This document shows positions 1 through 9,100 of a stretch of 28,938 nt of DNA, one piece after another. The translations under genes were made by a program, and so were the position numbers. Each line of letters opens with the position of its first letter. The first letter of the stretch is position 1. The notes below the pieces were generated by a model. It worked only from the letters and a program-made list of their open reading frames with translations. It searched no databases and had not been told where the DNA came from. Source of the DNA: JAKORR01 sp964608495 (GTDB lineage Bacteria; Armatimonadota; Zipacnadia; Zipacnadales; FEN-943); the NCBI GenBank assembly GCA_964608495.1, contig CAZSOQ010000037.1:1-28938 (forward strand), given 5' to 3'.

Positions 1-2158
1 CCGGCGATGCAGGTGCAGGCCAGCGGCGCGGTACCCAGACCACCCAGTCCTGGCCCACGCCCTCTCGGCAGCCCGGGTAGTCGCTGAACACAGCCGCCGA
101 GATCCTCACCCACGGCTTGACCTTGCGCACGCCCTCGGCCGTGGCCTTCACCAGCCGGCTGATCTGCTCGCACCGCCAATCCCGGTACTCCTGGCGCAGC
201 GGCCCCGAGAAGCAGTCGTCGGGCCAGTTGGCCACCTTCGCCCCCCGCTGCTGCTCGAATCGCTGCCGGCAGCCGTCGCAGTAGCAGCTATCGCCGTGCG
301 GGTAGCGGATGTAGTCGAAGTGCACGCCGTCCACGTCGTAGTTCAGCGCCACCTCGAGCATCGTGTCCAGCTCGAGCTTCAGGTTCTCCGGGTGGGACGG
401 GCACAGCCAGTCAATATCCTCGCCCGTGTGGGTCTTCTGGGTCCTGCCCTCGGCCCGCATCCGGTCCTTGAACTCCTGCGGCGCGTTGCCCAGGTTCCAG
501 TTCACCTTCCACGGGTGCACCTCAATCCCGTACTTCCTGCCCGCCTCGACGGCCTGGGCTATCTGGTCACCGCGCTCCTCGACGACCCGCGAGTGGGGGA
601 GGAGCTTGCTGTCATAGTAGGCCAGCCCGCCCCACCACATGTTCGGCACCACGGCGTTGAAGTTCGCCGCGGCCAGCCGCCGCATAGCCTCGTCCCAGGT
701 GCCGCAGTCGCCGGTGCCCGAGTGGTTCCACACGGCCCTGAACTCCCCGTCCCGGGGCGCGTGGCACAGGGCGTAGGCCTCGCCCAGCGCGCGGCGCAGC
801 TCTGCCGCTGCCGTCAACACCTGCGGGTAGCTCTTCTCGCCCAAGAACCGACGAGCGCGGGCCTCCGCCGCTTCCGCCTCGGCCAGACGCGCCTTCACGT
901 CAGCCTCGCGCCCCGTCGCCGGTGCCGTCGTCCTCAGGAACTCCTCGAGAGACTTCCGGTCCCGGAACCGCCCGATCTCCACGGTCGCCTCCAGGGCCTT
1001 CGACGCCACTTCCTCCCACGCCTCGGGCACCAGATGCCCCACCACGGCCAGCAGGAACAGCCGCTTGCCCTCCGAGTCGCCGCCCGTCAGGATGTGTCCC
1101 ATGTAGGCCCCGGTGTCGCTCAGCACCACCGCCGGGCCTGTCCGGTTGCCCTGTCCGTCCTGCCAGTAGCCGATCACCCGCGCCCCCTTCCCTTCCGGCA
1201 CGGGCAGATTGGCGTTCCAGGACTGCTGGAGCATGGTCGCCGGCAGCCCGGCTACGTCCGGCGCCTCGAAGACCACGTCCCGGAACTCGTCCGGTGGGTC
1301 CGCCTGCTTCCAGGGCCCGGCATTCACGCCCAGCAGCGTCGCCAGCCGCGAGTGCAGCGAGTAGAAGGCCATGATCTTGCCGCCCCCGTCCACGAAGGCC
1401 TCCACCTGCGACAGCTCCTCGTCGCTGGGGCTGGTGCTGTAGGCGAAGATCGCCATCTTGCGCCCCTCCAGCGCCCCGCGCTCCACGTCCCCCTCGTCTA
1501 TCAGCCCCGCCGGCACCCCCGCCGACGTCAGCAGACCGTGCACAAGCTGCGCCGCCGACAGAGCACCCCGCTGCTCAGACCCGGGGGTGTTCGACCCGAA
1601 GACCACCACGATCGTGTCCCGCTCAACGCGCAGGTTGTCCACTGCACAGAAGGTGTCGCCCGCGTTGGCCTTCCACGCGGACAGCCGAATCCGGTCAACC
1701 TGATCCCACCCGGCCGGCTCATCCTCGATGCCGAAGCCCGCCTTGGGCAGCCGCACCTCCTGCCATCCCTTCCTCGCCCCCTCGGCATGGGCCCGGTACC
1801 AGCCGTTGCCCGAGTGCATATACAGCGTGAAGCTTCCCACCGGCCCCCGCGCGTCCACATACAGGTCGAAGCAGATCGTCCCGTAGGCCGTCAGGTCCAG
1901 CGACACCGCCTTGTCGTAGACCGACCGCCTCAGGTCCTCGCGCGTGAAGTTGCACGGCATCTTCAGGGCGGTCTTCCCGCCGCCGCGATCCGACGGCATC
2001 AGCCCCACGGGATCCGAAGCCTCATCAGGCACCCACGCCGCCTGTGCCGCCGTCTCGTCCGCATACTCGAAGTCGTCCAGCACCCTCACTTCGGCGGCAA
2101 GCACTCCCGTCGCCACCCAGAGCGCCGCACCGAGTGCCACCCATGCCGATGTCCGCAT
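1..2158 (-). CDS. GHL10-type (DUF187, YngK-like) secreted glycoside hydrolase, 3' end cut by window edge
   Basis: The frame is open from ATG 2158 to the left edge, giving about 719 residues. It begins MRTSAWVALGAALWVATGVL, a signal peptide with a likely cut after LAAE. Residues about 25-160 form a beta-sandwich binding module resembling CBM11-type domains (DDFEYADE, then VDNLRV). Residues about 165-330 look like a GATase1/ThuA-like Rossmann module with DGGGKIMAFYS near 255. From about 468 onward comes the GHL10 TIM barrel: FRAVWNHSG, NFNAVVPNMWWGG, YGIEVHPWKVNWNLGN, DVDGVHFDYIRYPH and ISAAVFSDYPGCREGVGQDW are typical strand-end motifs of the family. The start is fixed by GGAGGTGA four bases upstream. 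It lies 125 bases after the DUF4038-type gene on the same strand and may be co-transcribed. The substrate is unknown; family members act on, or are predicted to act on, bacterial or plant polysaccharides. The last ten or so residues do not match the family (see findings). Confidence 0.85.
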   Translation of the reverse strand, partial: MRTSAWVALGAALWVATGVLAAEVRVLDDFEYADETAAQAAWVPDEASDPVGLMPSDRGGGKTALKMPCNFTREDLRRSVYDKAVSLDLTAYGTICFDLYVDARGPVGSFTLYMHSGNGWYRAHAEGARKGWQEVRLPKAGFGIEDEPAGWDQVDRIRLSAWKANAGDTFCAVDNLRVERDTIVVVFGSNTPGSEQRGALSAAQLVHGLLTSAGVPAGLIDEGDVERGALEGRKMAIFAYSTSPSDEELSQVEAFVDGGGKIMAFYSLHSRLATLLGVNAGPWKQADPPDEFRDVVFEAPDVAGLPATMLQQSWNANLPVPEGKGARVIGYWQDGQGNRTGPAVVLSDTGAYMGHILTGGDSEGKRLFLLAVVGHLVPEAWEEVASKALEATVEIGRFRDRKSLEEFLRTTAPATGREADVKARLAEAEAAEARARRFLGEKSYPQVLTAAAELRRALGEAYALCHAPRDGEFRAVWNHSGTGDCGTWDEAMRRLAAANFNAVVPNMWWGGLAYYDSKLLPHSRVVEERGDQIAQAVEAGRKYGIEVHPWKVNWNLGNAPQEFKDRMRAEGRTQKTHTGEDIDWLCPSHPENLKLELDTMLEVALNYDVDGVHFDYIRYPHGDSCYCDGCRQRFEQQRGAKVANWPDDCFSGPLRQEYRDWRCEQISRLVKATAEGVRKVKPWVRISAAVFSDYPGCREGVGQDWVVWVPRRWPAPASP

Positions 2159-2162
2159 CTCG

Positions 2163-2170
2163 TCACCTCC
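2163..2170 (-). promoter_or_regulatory. Ribosome binding site of the GHL10-type gene
   Basis: On the minus strand GGAGGTGA sits four bases before ATG 2158. It is a near-complete anti-Shine-Dalgarno match, and it selects this start over any position further upstream. Confidence 0.8.
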
Positions 2171-2244
2171 GGCTGCCGCCGGGTATTGTCCTTTCGCTAA
2201 GCCCCGATTGGCTGCCCGCGGCGGTTGCGCTTACTGGAGCTCGG

Positions 2245-2273
2245 GGCGGGCAAGGGGCCCCGGACCGCCCGCC
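2245..2273 (-). terminator. GC-rich hairpin downstream of the DUF4038-type gene
   Basis: A 7-bp perfect inverted repeat (GGCGGGC with GCCCGCC) encloses a 15-base loop that itself holds the palindrome GGGGCCCC at 2254-2261. It starts 11 bases after the stop of the 2284-5976 gene. There is no T tract, so it could be an intrinsic terminator of the GC-rich type, an mRNA-stabilising hairpin between two co-transcribed genes, or a chance GC palindrome. Confidence 0.4.
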
Positions 2274-2283
2274 TCGGCCTCCG

Positions 2284-5200
2284 CTACTTCGCCTCGGAAC
2301 CGGCCAGGAAGTGCTCCAGCACGGCCGCTCGCGACAGCGCGCGGCTATAGATCGCCACCAGGCGGTACTCCCCGAGCCACGGTCGGTCACTGGTCAGCTC
2401 GTTCGCCAAGGCCAGCCTGAACTCCTGGCTCCAGTTGGACAGGTCGCCGCCCACCGCGCTCACCACGGCCTCGACGCCGTCCACGTAGATCGTCGCCAGC
2501 CCGCTCTCGCCCCTCACGTAGACCACGTGCGCCGGCTCGCCCGCCCGCAGCGTGTCAGGCGCGCCCACGTCCGGCACTCCGTTGGCTCCGGTCACCGTCG
2601 TCCGCAGCCGCGCGATGTAGGCCGTCCGCGATTGCCCCAGCGTGAAGTCCCGCTCGCCCGGACTGGCTGAGAGCGTCACGATCCGCGCGGGGCCGTCCTG
2701 GTCCGCGCTCGCTGGCCGCACCCAGGCCTCCAGCGTGATGGCCTGCGCGGCCTGACACGCGTCCGCGAGTGCTGCCGCCGGCCCCTCGGAGGCGATCAGC
2801 GTGGGCTTGGTGACCCGAAGCCCGCCCTCCGTCCACTCCACGGCCGTCTCGTCAGTGATTCTCAGCGGTGTCGGCTGCTTGCTCCCCGACGTGTCGCCCA
2901 CGGTCGCGCCCTGGCCTTCGCCGAAGGTGTACAGCGCCTGCAGCGCCTCCCGATCCACGGCCGGCTCGGCCACGAAGGTGAGCTCGCGCGTCTGCGTGCC
3001 CGCCATCACGTTCGGCACGGACGCCCGGTCCGCCACGCCCTTCACGGACAGCGTGTACTTCCCGCCATCCGCCAGCGCGCTCGTGCGCAGCCACACACTA
3101 GTCCCGTCCGCCGAGAGTACCGCTCCTTCCACCTTGACGCCCCGATCCAGGCCATAGTTGGCCACATCCGTAGCGGTCTTCCCGTCCAGTGGCTCTGAGA
3201 ACAGGACCACCACGCGCTCCGGGTCGCGCAGCGCGATCGCCGCAACCACGTCGGGCGGCTTGCGCTCCGGGCCCGTGCTTGCCAACACCAGGACGTAGTC
3301 GGGGTCCGGGTCTCCCGGCGGCGGCGCGAAGCTCACCACGCCCTCGGCTGGGAATCGTCCGGCCGCCATGTAGTCCCCCTGCCGCGGGTTGAACCAGCAG
3401 GCGTCCAGGGCCTCGCCCCCCATCCTGGCGAGGTTGGCGGCGACGGTCTGGCCCTCCGGCACATACAGGTAGGCGAAGTCGCCGCCGACCGACCGCGCCG
3501 CCGGGACGTAATGGCCTCCGGCGCCCTGCCCACCCACCACCAGCCCCGGGTCAGGCGCCAGCTCGTGCCACGGCCGGGCCAGCATCAGCGCCTTCAGCAG
3601 CCCCATGTTGAAGGCTCCGGGCAGGTCTATCGCCTCGGTCCACGGGATGCCCGGCTGCCATGTCGCCTCGCCGTCCGGCACCCAGAACTGGAAGACCCCG
3701 TTGCAGCCGTAGGTATGCCCCGCCGCGCCGGAAAGCACAGCATTGTAGGCCGCCTTGCGCACCTGATGGGCCGTGATCCGCGGGCCTTCCTTCCTCAGCC
3801 CGTTGATGATGTTCTCGTAGCGCGGCTCGCCGTCCACCGTCGGCTTGGCGGGCCGCCGCGCGTAGTCCTCCAGCACGCGCTGGTAGTTCGCCAGGTCGAA
3901 GCCATGCCCCGACTGCATCATGTTCAGGTCCAGCCAGGCCTCGGTGTGCCAGAACTGCGACGACTGCTGCCCGCCCCGCGGGTGGTAGGTCATCAGGTGA
4001 CGCCCGCCGTCCCCCTCATCCAGCCCTGCGGCCAGCTCCCGATACACGTCCTCAACGCCCGTGGGCGGCTGATCGCCCCCGAGGATCCACACGATGTTCG
4101 GCACGTCCCGGTAGCGCGATCCCAGCCACTTCCCGTAGGCCCGCGCGTTGGCCGTCGTCACGGTCTTGCGGTCCACGACCAGATCGCCCCAGGCCGGAAG
4201 CAGGCCCAGCACGATCCCCTTCTGCCGCGCTATCTCCAGAATCGCGTCCACGCGCTGGAAGTAGGCCTCATCCGGGGTCGTGGGATCGTCGTTGAGCCAC
4301 GGCTTGTGCCCGTCCGGGCTGGCGCGGAAGTACCCGCGGCTCCAGTGCGCGATGATGCACTGCACGACGTTGAAGCCCTTCTGCCGCCGGTTCTCCAGGT
4401 ACTTCTCCGCCTCCTCGACCGTGAGCGTGCTGAACAGCGCCCAGCCCGTATCCCCCAGCCAGAAGAAGGGTTCGCCGCGCTGATCCACCAGATATCGCCC
4501 CTTGGGGCTCACGCTCAGCCGGAAGTCGTCAGGGATCGCGGAGGGCGTCACGAAGGTCAAAGCCTCGGGGGCCACGGCCGCTTCCTCGCCCCTCACGGCC
4601 CTCACATACAGCACCGCGTCGCCCTCGAAGGGCGCCGTGAGGGCTGTCCTCGCGCCCGCCGTCGCCTGCGGCGCACGGATCGTCGCGCCGCGCGTCGGAT
4701 CGAACCACTCCACGGCCAGGGGTCCCGCGGCCGCTGACAGGTCCACGGTCGCCTCGCCGCCCTTGGGCAGGTACACGAGGTACTCACGGCCGGGGTTCGC
4801 GAGGCAGTAGCCCGTGGACGCCATGTCGGGCGCGGGGGCCATCCTCACCAGGTCCATCCGCTCGGCGAACCGGCGCGTGTACCCCATGCTCCTGCGAACC
4901 GGGTCCCACTTGGGGTCCAGCGCGCCCTGCGGGTGCGCCGGCGTGAACAGCCCAATCTCCAGGTAGGGGTCCATGAAGATCGGGTTCAGCCCGCTCAGGA
5001 AGCTCTTCCATACCCAGGCCTGGTTGCCCCCGATGCCCCACAGGTGATCCGTGTCGCTCAGCACCACCTTCCGCCCGTCCCCGGGCGGCGGATCGTCCCG
5101 CCACCCGCCGTCGGGATTGGGCGAGACCCACTCCGCCGGGCTGCCGAAAAGCGTCTCGTTGCTCCCGCCCTGGTACTGAAAGGTCATCCCCACCGGGTGC

Positions 5201-5976
5201 TGTTTGGGCTTGCCGCTCTCGTACTCGTGGATGAAGCGGACCATGTGGTACTGCCAGTCGGTCGAGTGGGGCCCCGCCTCGTTCGCTATCTCGTAGAGCA
5301 CGTTGTCCAGATCGTTGAGGGTCTCGAGGACCCTCGTCACGTAAGCTTCCTGGGCGCGTGTCACCTCCGGCACCGCCAGCGTACAGACCTCGATCCCCTT
5401 GCCATCGCCGTCCGGGTCGCCGTTGACCCCATTGATGTTGTTGGCGACGTTGAACGGGTGCCCGTCCCATCTCCAGGGGGCTAGCGAGTGCTGGACCCCG
5501 TGTCCCTCGAACAGCATCACCGACACGTAGATCCCGCGCTCTCCCGCCGCGACCACCCGCGCGCGCAGGCGGTCGAAGTAGCTCTGGTCGAGTTTGCTCA
5601 GGTCGAAGCGCGGCTTGCCGTCCAGGGCCTCGCCGGGACCTATGCGCGGCCAGGGGAAGGGAGCGGCGTATCGCGGCCCGGAGTCGCCCTTGTACTCGTA
5701 GCGCGTCAGGTCCCACGTCCACAGGCGGATGAAGTTGTGGTTCAGCCGCACGAGGGTGTCCAGGTAGGCCTCGTAGTCGAAGGCCGGGGGCGGGTCGGTG
5801 GGCCCCATGTCCCGCAGGTTGTTCCACGTGTGAGAGCCTGTGAGGTAGATGGCCCTCCCGGTGCCGTCGGTGAAGTACCTGGGGTTCTCGGGGCACACAC
5901 TGAGGGGCCCTCGGGCCGGGGCATTGTCAGCCGCCGATAGGACCATCACTAGCACCCCCACGCAGGATAGAGTCAT
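2284..5976 (-). CDS. Secreted protein with two TIM-barrel hydrolase modules (second is DUF4038/GH140-like), SbsA-type Ig and LamG-like domains
   Basis: 1230 residues. The N-terminus MTLSCVGVLVMVLSAA is a short signal peptide. Module 1 (about 28-400) starts YFTDGTGRAIYLTGSHTWNN and carries the clan GH-A style YEIANEAG with candidate acid/base E233, then SDTDHLWGIGG and NPIFMDPY. A linker beta-sandwich follows (about 400-470). Module 2 (about 480-810) is a DUF4038 apiosidase-like barrel: PFFWLGDTGWALF near 503, IVWILGGDQPP near 628 (candidate catalytic D at about 635) and VDGEPRYEN near 714 (candidate E at about 717). Then come a collagen-binding-like sandwich usual after DUF4038 (about 815-905), an SbsA-type Ig domain (about 920-1010, VVLFSEPLDG) and a LamG/concanavalin-like domain (about 1040-1225, ITLEAWVRP, GLATIYVDGVEAV). 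GGGAGG lies 11 bases before the ATG, a long spacing. GH140 enzymes remove apiose-linked chains from rhamnogalacturonan II; applying that here is only inference. Confidence 0.88.
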   Translation of the reverse strand: MTLSCVGVLVMVLSAADNAPARGPLSVCPENPRYFTDGTGRAIYLTGSHTWNNLRDMGPTDPPPAFDYEAYLDTLVRLNHNFIRLWTWDLTRYEYKGDSGPRYAAPFPWPRIGPGEALDGKPRFDLSKLDQSYFDRLRARVVAAGERGIYVSVMLFEGHGVQHSLAPWRWDGHPFNVANNINGVNGDPDGDGKGIEVCTLAVPEVTRAQEAYVTRVLETLNDLDNVLYEIANEAGPHSTDWQYHMVRFIHEYESGKPKQHPVGMTFQYQGGSNETLFGSPAEWVSPNPDGGWRDDPPPGDGRKVVLSDTDHLWGIGGNQAWVWKSFLSGLNPIFMDPYLEIGLFTPAHPQGALDPKWDPVRRSMGYTRRFAERMDLVRMAPAPDMASTGYCLANPGREYLVYLPKGGEATVDLSAAAGPLAVEWFDPTRGATIRAPQATAGARTALTAPFEGDAVLYVRAVRGEEAAVAPEALTFVTPSAIPDDFRLSVSPKGRYLVDQRGEPFFWLGDTGWALFSTLTVEEAEKYLENRRQKGFNVVQCIIAHWSRGYFRASPDGHKPWLNDDPTTPDEAYFQRVDAILEIARQKGIVLGLLPAWGDLVVDRKTVTTANARAYGKWLGSRYRDVPNIVWILGGDQPPTGVEDVYRELAAGLDEGDGGRHLMTYHPRGGQQSSQFWHTEAWLDLNMMQSGHGFDLANYQRVLEDYARRPAKPTVDGEPRYENIINGLRKEGPRITAHQVRKAAYNAVLSGAAGHTYGCNGVFQFWVPDGEATWQPGIPWTEAIDLPGAFNMGLLKALMLARPWHELAPDPGLVVGGQGAGGHYVPAARSVGGDFAYLYVPEGQTVAANLARMGGEALDACWFNPRQGDYMAAGRFPAEGVVSFAPPPGDPDPDYVLVLASTGPERKPPDVVAAIALRDPERVVVLFSEPLDGKTATDVANYGLDRGVKVEGAVLSADGTSVWLRTSALADGGKYTLSVKGVADRASVPNVMAGTQTRELTFVAEPAVDREALQALYTFGEGQGATVGDTSGSKQPTPLRITDETAVEWTEGGLRVTKPTLIASEGPAAALADACQAAQAITLEAWVRPASADQDGPARIVTLSASPGERDFTLGQSRTAYIARLRTTVTGANGVPDVGAPDTLRAGEPAHVVYVRGESGLATIYVDGVEAVVSAVGGDLSNWSQEFRLALANELTSDRPWLGEYRLVAIYSRALSRAAVLEHFLAGSEAK

Positions 5977-6044
5977 GTGAGTGAGCGCCTCCCATCGTTG
6001 CGGTCACGCCGGCGAGCGCCTGGGCCGCTGTGGGCGCACGGTGG

Positions 6045-6076
6045 ATTATACCGCAGGGGGGCGTCCCGCACCGCAA
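6045..6076 (-). promoter_or_regulatory. Candidate sigma70-like promoter for the DUF4038-type gene
   Basis: On the minus strand a perfect TATAAT occupies 6050-6045, about 70 bases before ATG 5976, in otherwise extremely GC-rich DNA. A TTGCGG at 6076-6071 could be the -35 box, but the spacer is 20 bases, longer than ideal. The leader would be about 62 bases. Confidence 0.42.
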
Positions 6077-6115
6077 GAACTTCGCGGTGGCCCGCTGCTC
6101 TTGGCCGACGGGGCT

Positions 6116-6144
6116 TTGACCCGCCTCGCGCAAACCATTACAGT
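6116..6144 (+). promoter_or_regulatory. Candidate sigma70-like promoter for the 6161-9922 hydrolase
   Basis: TTGACC (6116-6121, five of six consensus bases) and TACAGT (6139-6144, four of six) are separated by exactly 17 bases. Transcription would begin near 6151, leaving a leader of only about 10 bases before ATG 6161. That fits the weak upstream Shine-Dalgarno (GGCGGTGA) and suggests an almost leaderless mRNA. Confidence 0.45.
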
Positions 6145-6160
6145 ACCCGGCGGTGACGCC

Positions 6161-9100
6161 ATGATGACACGCTTCGCCTCAGGGCTGCTGCTGGGCGCTT
6201 TCCTGACCCTGGGCCTCGGCGCTGCCGCGGCCGAGAAGATCACCACCACCATCACGGGCCTTCCCTACGAGGTCGTCGAGAAGAGCCGGCTCTCGCTGAC
6301 GGTACAACACGACGTCGCCGCGGACCTCGGCCAGGTGCGGCTGCACGTGGAGCTGAAAAACCCGGGCAACATCGTGCTGGCCGGCCAGACAGCTGATGTG
6401 TCGGGCAAGGGAGCCCGCGAGTTCACCTTCGACGTGCCCTCGCGCGCCGACGAGTCCGAGATCCGCTTCGCCGTCTGGTACGGGGAAGTCTGGACCGCGG
6501 CCCTGGTGCCGATCATCCATACCGAGCCCGTCGCCATCCTGTCCGCGGAGCAAGCGCGCGAGCTGGCGGCACGCGAGGCCGACGGGCAAAGGTGGTGCGA
6601 CGCGATGAACGCGCGGATACCGGAGGGCGGCGCGGTGGCGCTCCTCATGGACGACTTCCCGGGCTTCGACCGTGAGCTGGCCGATAGGGTGAAGGCTGCC
6701 CTGGAGGCCCGGGGCCTCACGGTGCTGCCGCTCAGCGGTGAGGAGGTGGCCAATCCCACGATCCTCGCGCCGGCCAACCTCCATACCCTCATCCTCACCT
6801 CCTCGGCCGTCTTCCCCCTCGACGCCACTCGCGCGCTGGAGCGCTTCCTGGCCCAGGGCGGCGACCTGATCGCCCTGGGCGCGCCCGCCTTCCGCGAACC
6901 GGTCCGCAAGGTGGCAGGCCGCTGGATGGGCGAGGCCGAGGTGCGCCAGGCCCTGCGCGGCCAGCAGCCGCAGCGGATCCTCTTCGACTTCGAGACCGGC
7001 GCGCCTGAGGACTGGACCTACGGCAGCCACGCCGCCTCGCCCGCCGACTGGGACTTCGCGGACGGCGGCGCCGCCGGCACCGGCCACGCTCTGCACTGCG
7101 TGGTGCCCGACTTCCGCAACTGGAACACCCTGGGGGCCCCGGACTTCGGCCCGCCCCCTTCACCCGACCAGTCCCTCACGTGCCTGTGGGCGCGAGGCGG
7201 GCCCCAGACCACCTCCCTGGCCCTCGAGTGGGTTGAGCAGGACGGCTCACGCTGGATCGCCACGATCCCGTTGACCACGGACTGGCAGTACTACGTCCTC
7301 ACCCCTGGCGAGTTCAAGTACTGGCAGGACAACCCCAGCCAGGGACGCGGTGGGGCCGATGACCACGTCCGTCTCGACAACGCCGCCAAGTTCACCGTGG
7401 GCCTCGCCACGACCCACACGCGCCTGGACGCGGGCCGCCACGAGTTCTGGGTGGACCAGATCGGTGTGGCGTCGAGTCCCCTCGGCGAAGCCGGCGTCCC
7501 GTCCTCCTTCGACCTGGCCCCCATCGAGATGCTCACTCCCACCTACAAGTTCCACCGTGTCGCCAGCGCCGCCCGCCTGCAGGTGAGCGACAAGCAGTGC
7601 CTGCTGAGCCCAGCCGACCTGCCCGTGCCCCAGGGCCTGATGTCGGTCCAGCCCAGGCCCCAGGGGACGGGCTACAACAAAGACCGCAAGTGGCGCTGGA
7701 TACCTCTGCTGGAGGCCTTCGACGACAAGGGCGAGGTCTGCGGCACCCCGGCCTGTCTCGTCATCAACCGCACGGGCCGCTTCAGCCGGGCCTGCGTGGC
7801 GTCCTTCGCCCTGCCCCAGTCCGCCTACGCCGACCCCCGCGTCCTCGACCTGGTCGCAACCCTCGCCGCTCGCCTGCGCGACGGCTTCTTCCTCTTCGAG
7901 GGCGGCGCCGAGCACTACGCCTACTTCGCCGACGACGAGCAGGTCACCCTCGGCGCGCGGACCCTTAGCCTGACCGACCGCCCAGATCCACCGTGCTCCG
8001 TCGAGCTGACCGTCCACTCCGAGGCCGGCGTCGAGTTCGAGCAGACGGTGCCCGTGGCCGACGGCCGCGCCCAGTGCCGCTGGTCGCCGGGCGGCTTGAA
8101 GCACGATACCTACCAGGTTACCTGCGCCCTCCTTGACGCGGAGGGCAAGCAGCTTGACGTGCTCAGCCACCCCGTCGTCGTCTGGCGCGCCCCGGCGAAA
8201 CCGGACTACCTCCAGGTCCGCGACGGCGACTTTTACCTCCACGGCCGCCCGTGGTACGCCCACGGCGTGAACTACATGCCCTCGAGCGAGGTTGGCATCG
8301 AGGACGGCGAGTACTTCGAATTCTGGATGGACAAGCAGCCTTACGACCCGGTGGTCATCGAGCGCGACCTGACCCGCATCAAGGCCATGGGCATGAACAT
8401 GGTCAGCATCTTCTGCTACTACCGCTCGCTGGACAGCCGCAACCTGCTGGACATCCTCGAGCGCTGCCGGCGCCACGGGCTGATGGTGAACCTCTCGCTG
8501 CGGCCGGGCACGGGCCTGGACTTCCGCTGGGACGAAATGCGCGCGCTCATCGAGACCTACCGCCTGGCCCAGAACGACACGATCTTCGCCTACGACCTGG
8601 CCTGGGAGCCCCACTGGGGCAACCACGACAGGCGCAAGCCCTACGACCAGGCCTGGGAGCAGTGGATCGCGGAGCGGTACGGCAGCGTCGAGGAAGCCGA
8701 GGCCGACTGGGGCGTGCCCGTGCCCCGCGAGGACGGGAAGGTCACGAATCCCCTGGACGCCCAGCTCTCACAGGACGGCCCGCACCGCGTGATGGTCGCG
8801 GCCTACTGGCGCTTCCTGGACGACCTACTCGCCCACGCCTATGGCCGCGCCAACTGGCTCGTCAAGACCGTTGACCCCTACCACCTCACGAGCTTCCGCA
8901 TGTCCAGCGCGGGCGACCCGACCCACGGGCCGGAGTGGCTGGGCTACGACTTCCGCGGCCTGGCGCGCAGCGTGGACATCATGGAGCCGGAGGGCTACGG
9001 GCGCACCGGCGACTGGGACCGCGTCAAGGCCGGGCGCTTCACGGTGGACTACGCTCGCTGCATGGCGCCGGGCCGACCCGTGATGTGGGCCGAGTTCGGC

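Noticed and set aside
296..2200. 634-residue open frame on the plus strand
   Set aside because: It is antisense to the GHL10-type gene, has arginine/proline/histidine-rich low-complexity content, no signal peptide and no ribosome binding site. It is an expected by-product of high GC.
5981..6160. N-terminal extension of the 6161-9922 hydrolase
   Set aside because: It would overlap the promoter candidates and the divergent leader, is arginine/glycine-rich, and would bury the signal peptide 60 residues inside the protein.
7247..8626. 459-residue minus-strand open frame
   Set aside because: It is a shadow of the 6161-9922 hydrolase, with skewed Val/Gly/Ala composition and no start signal.
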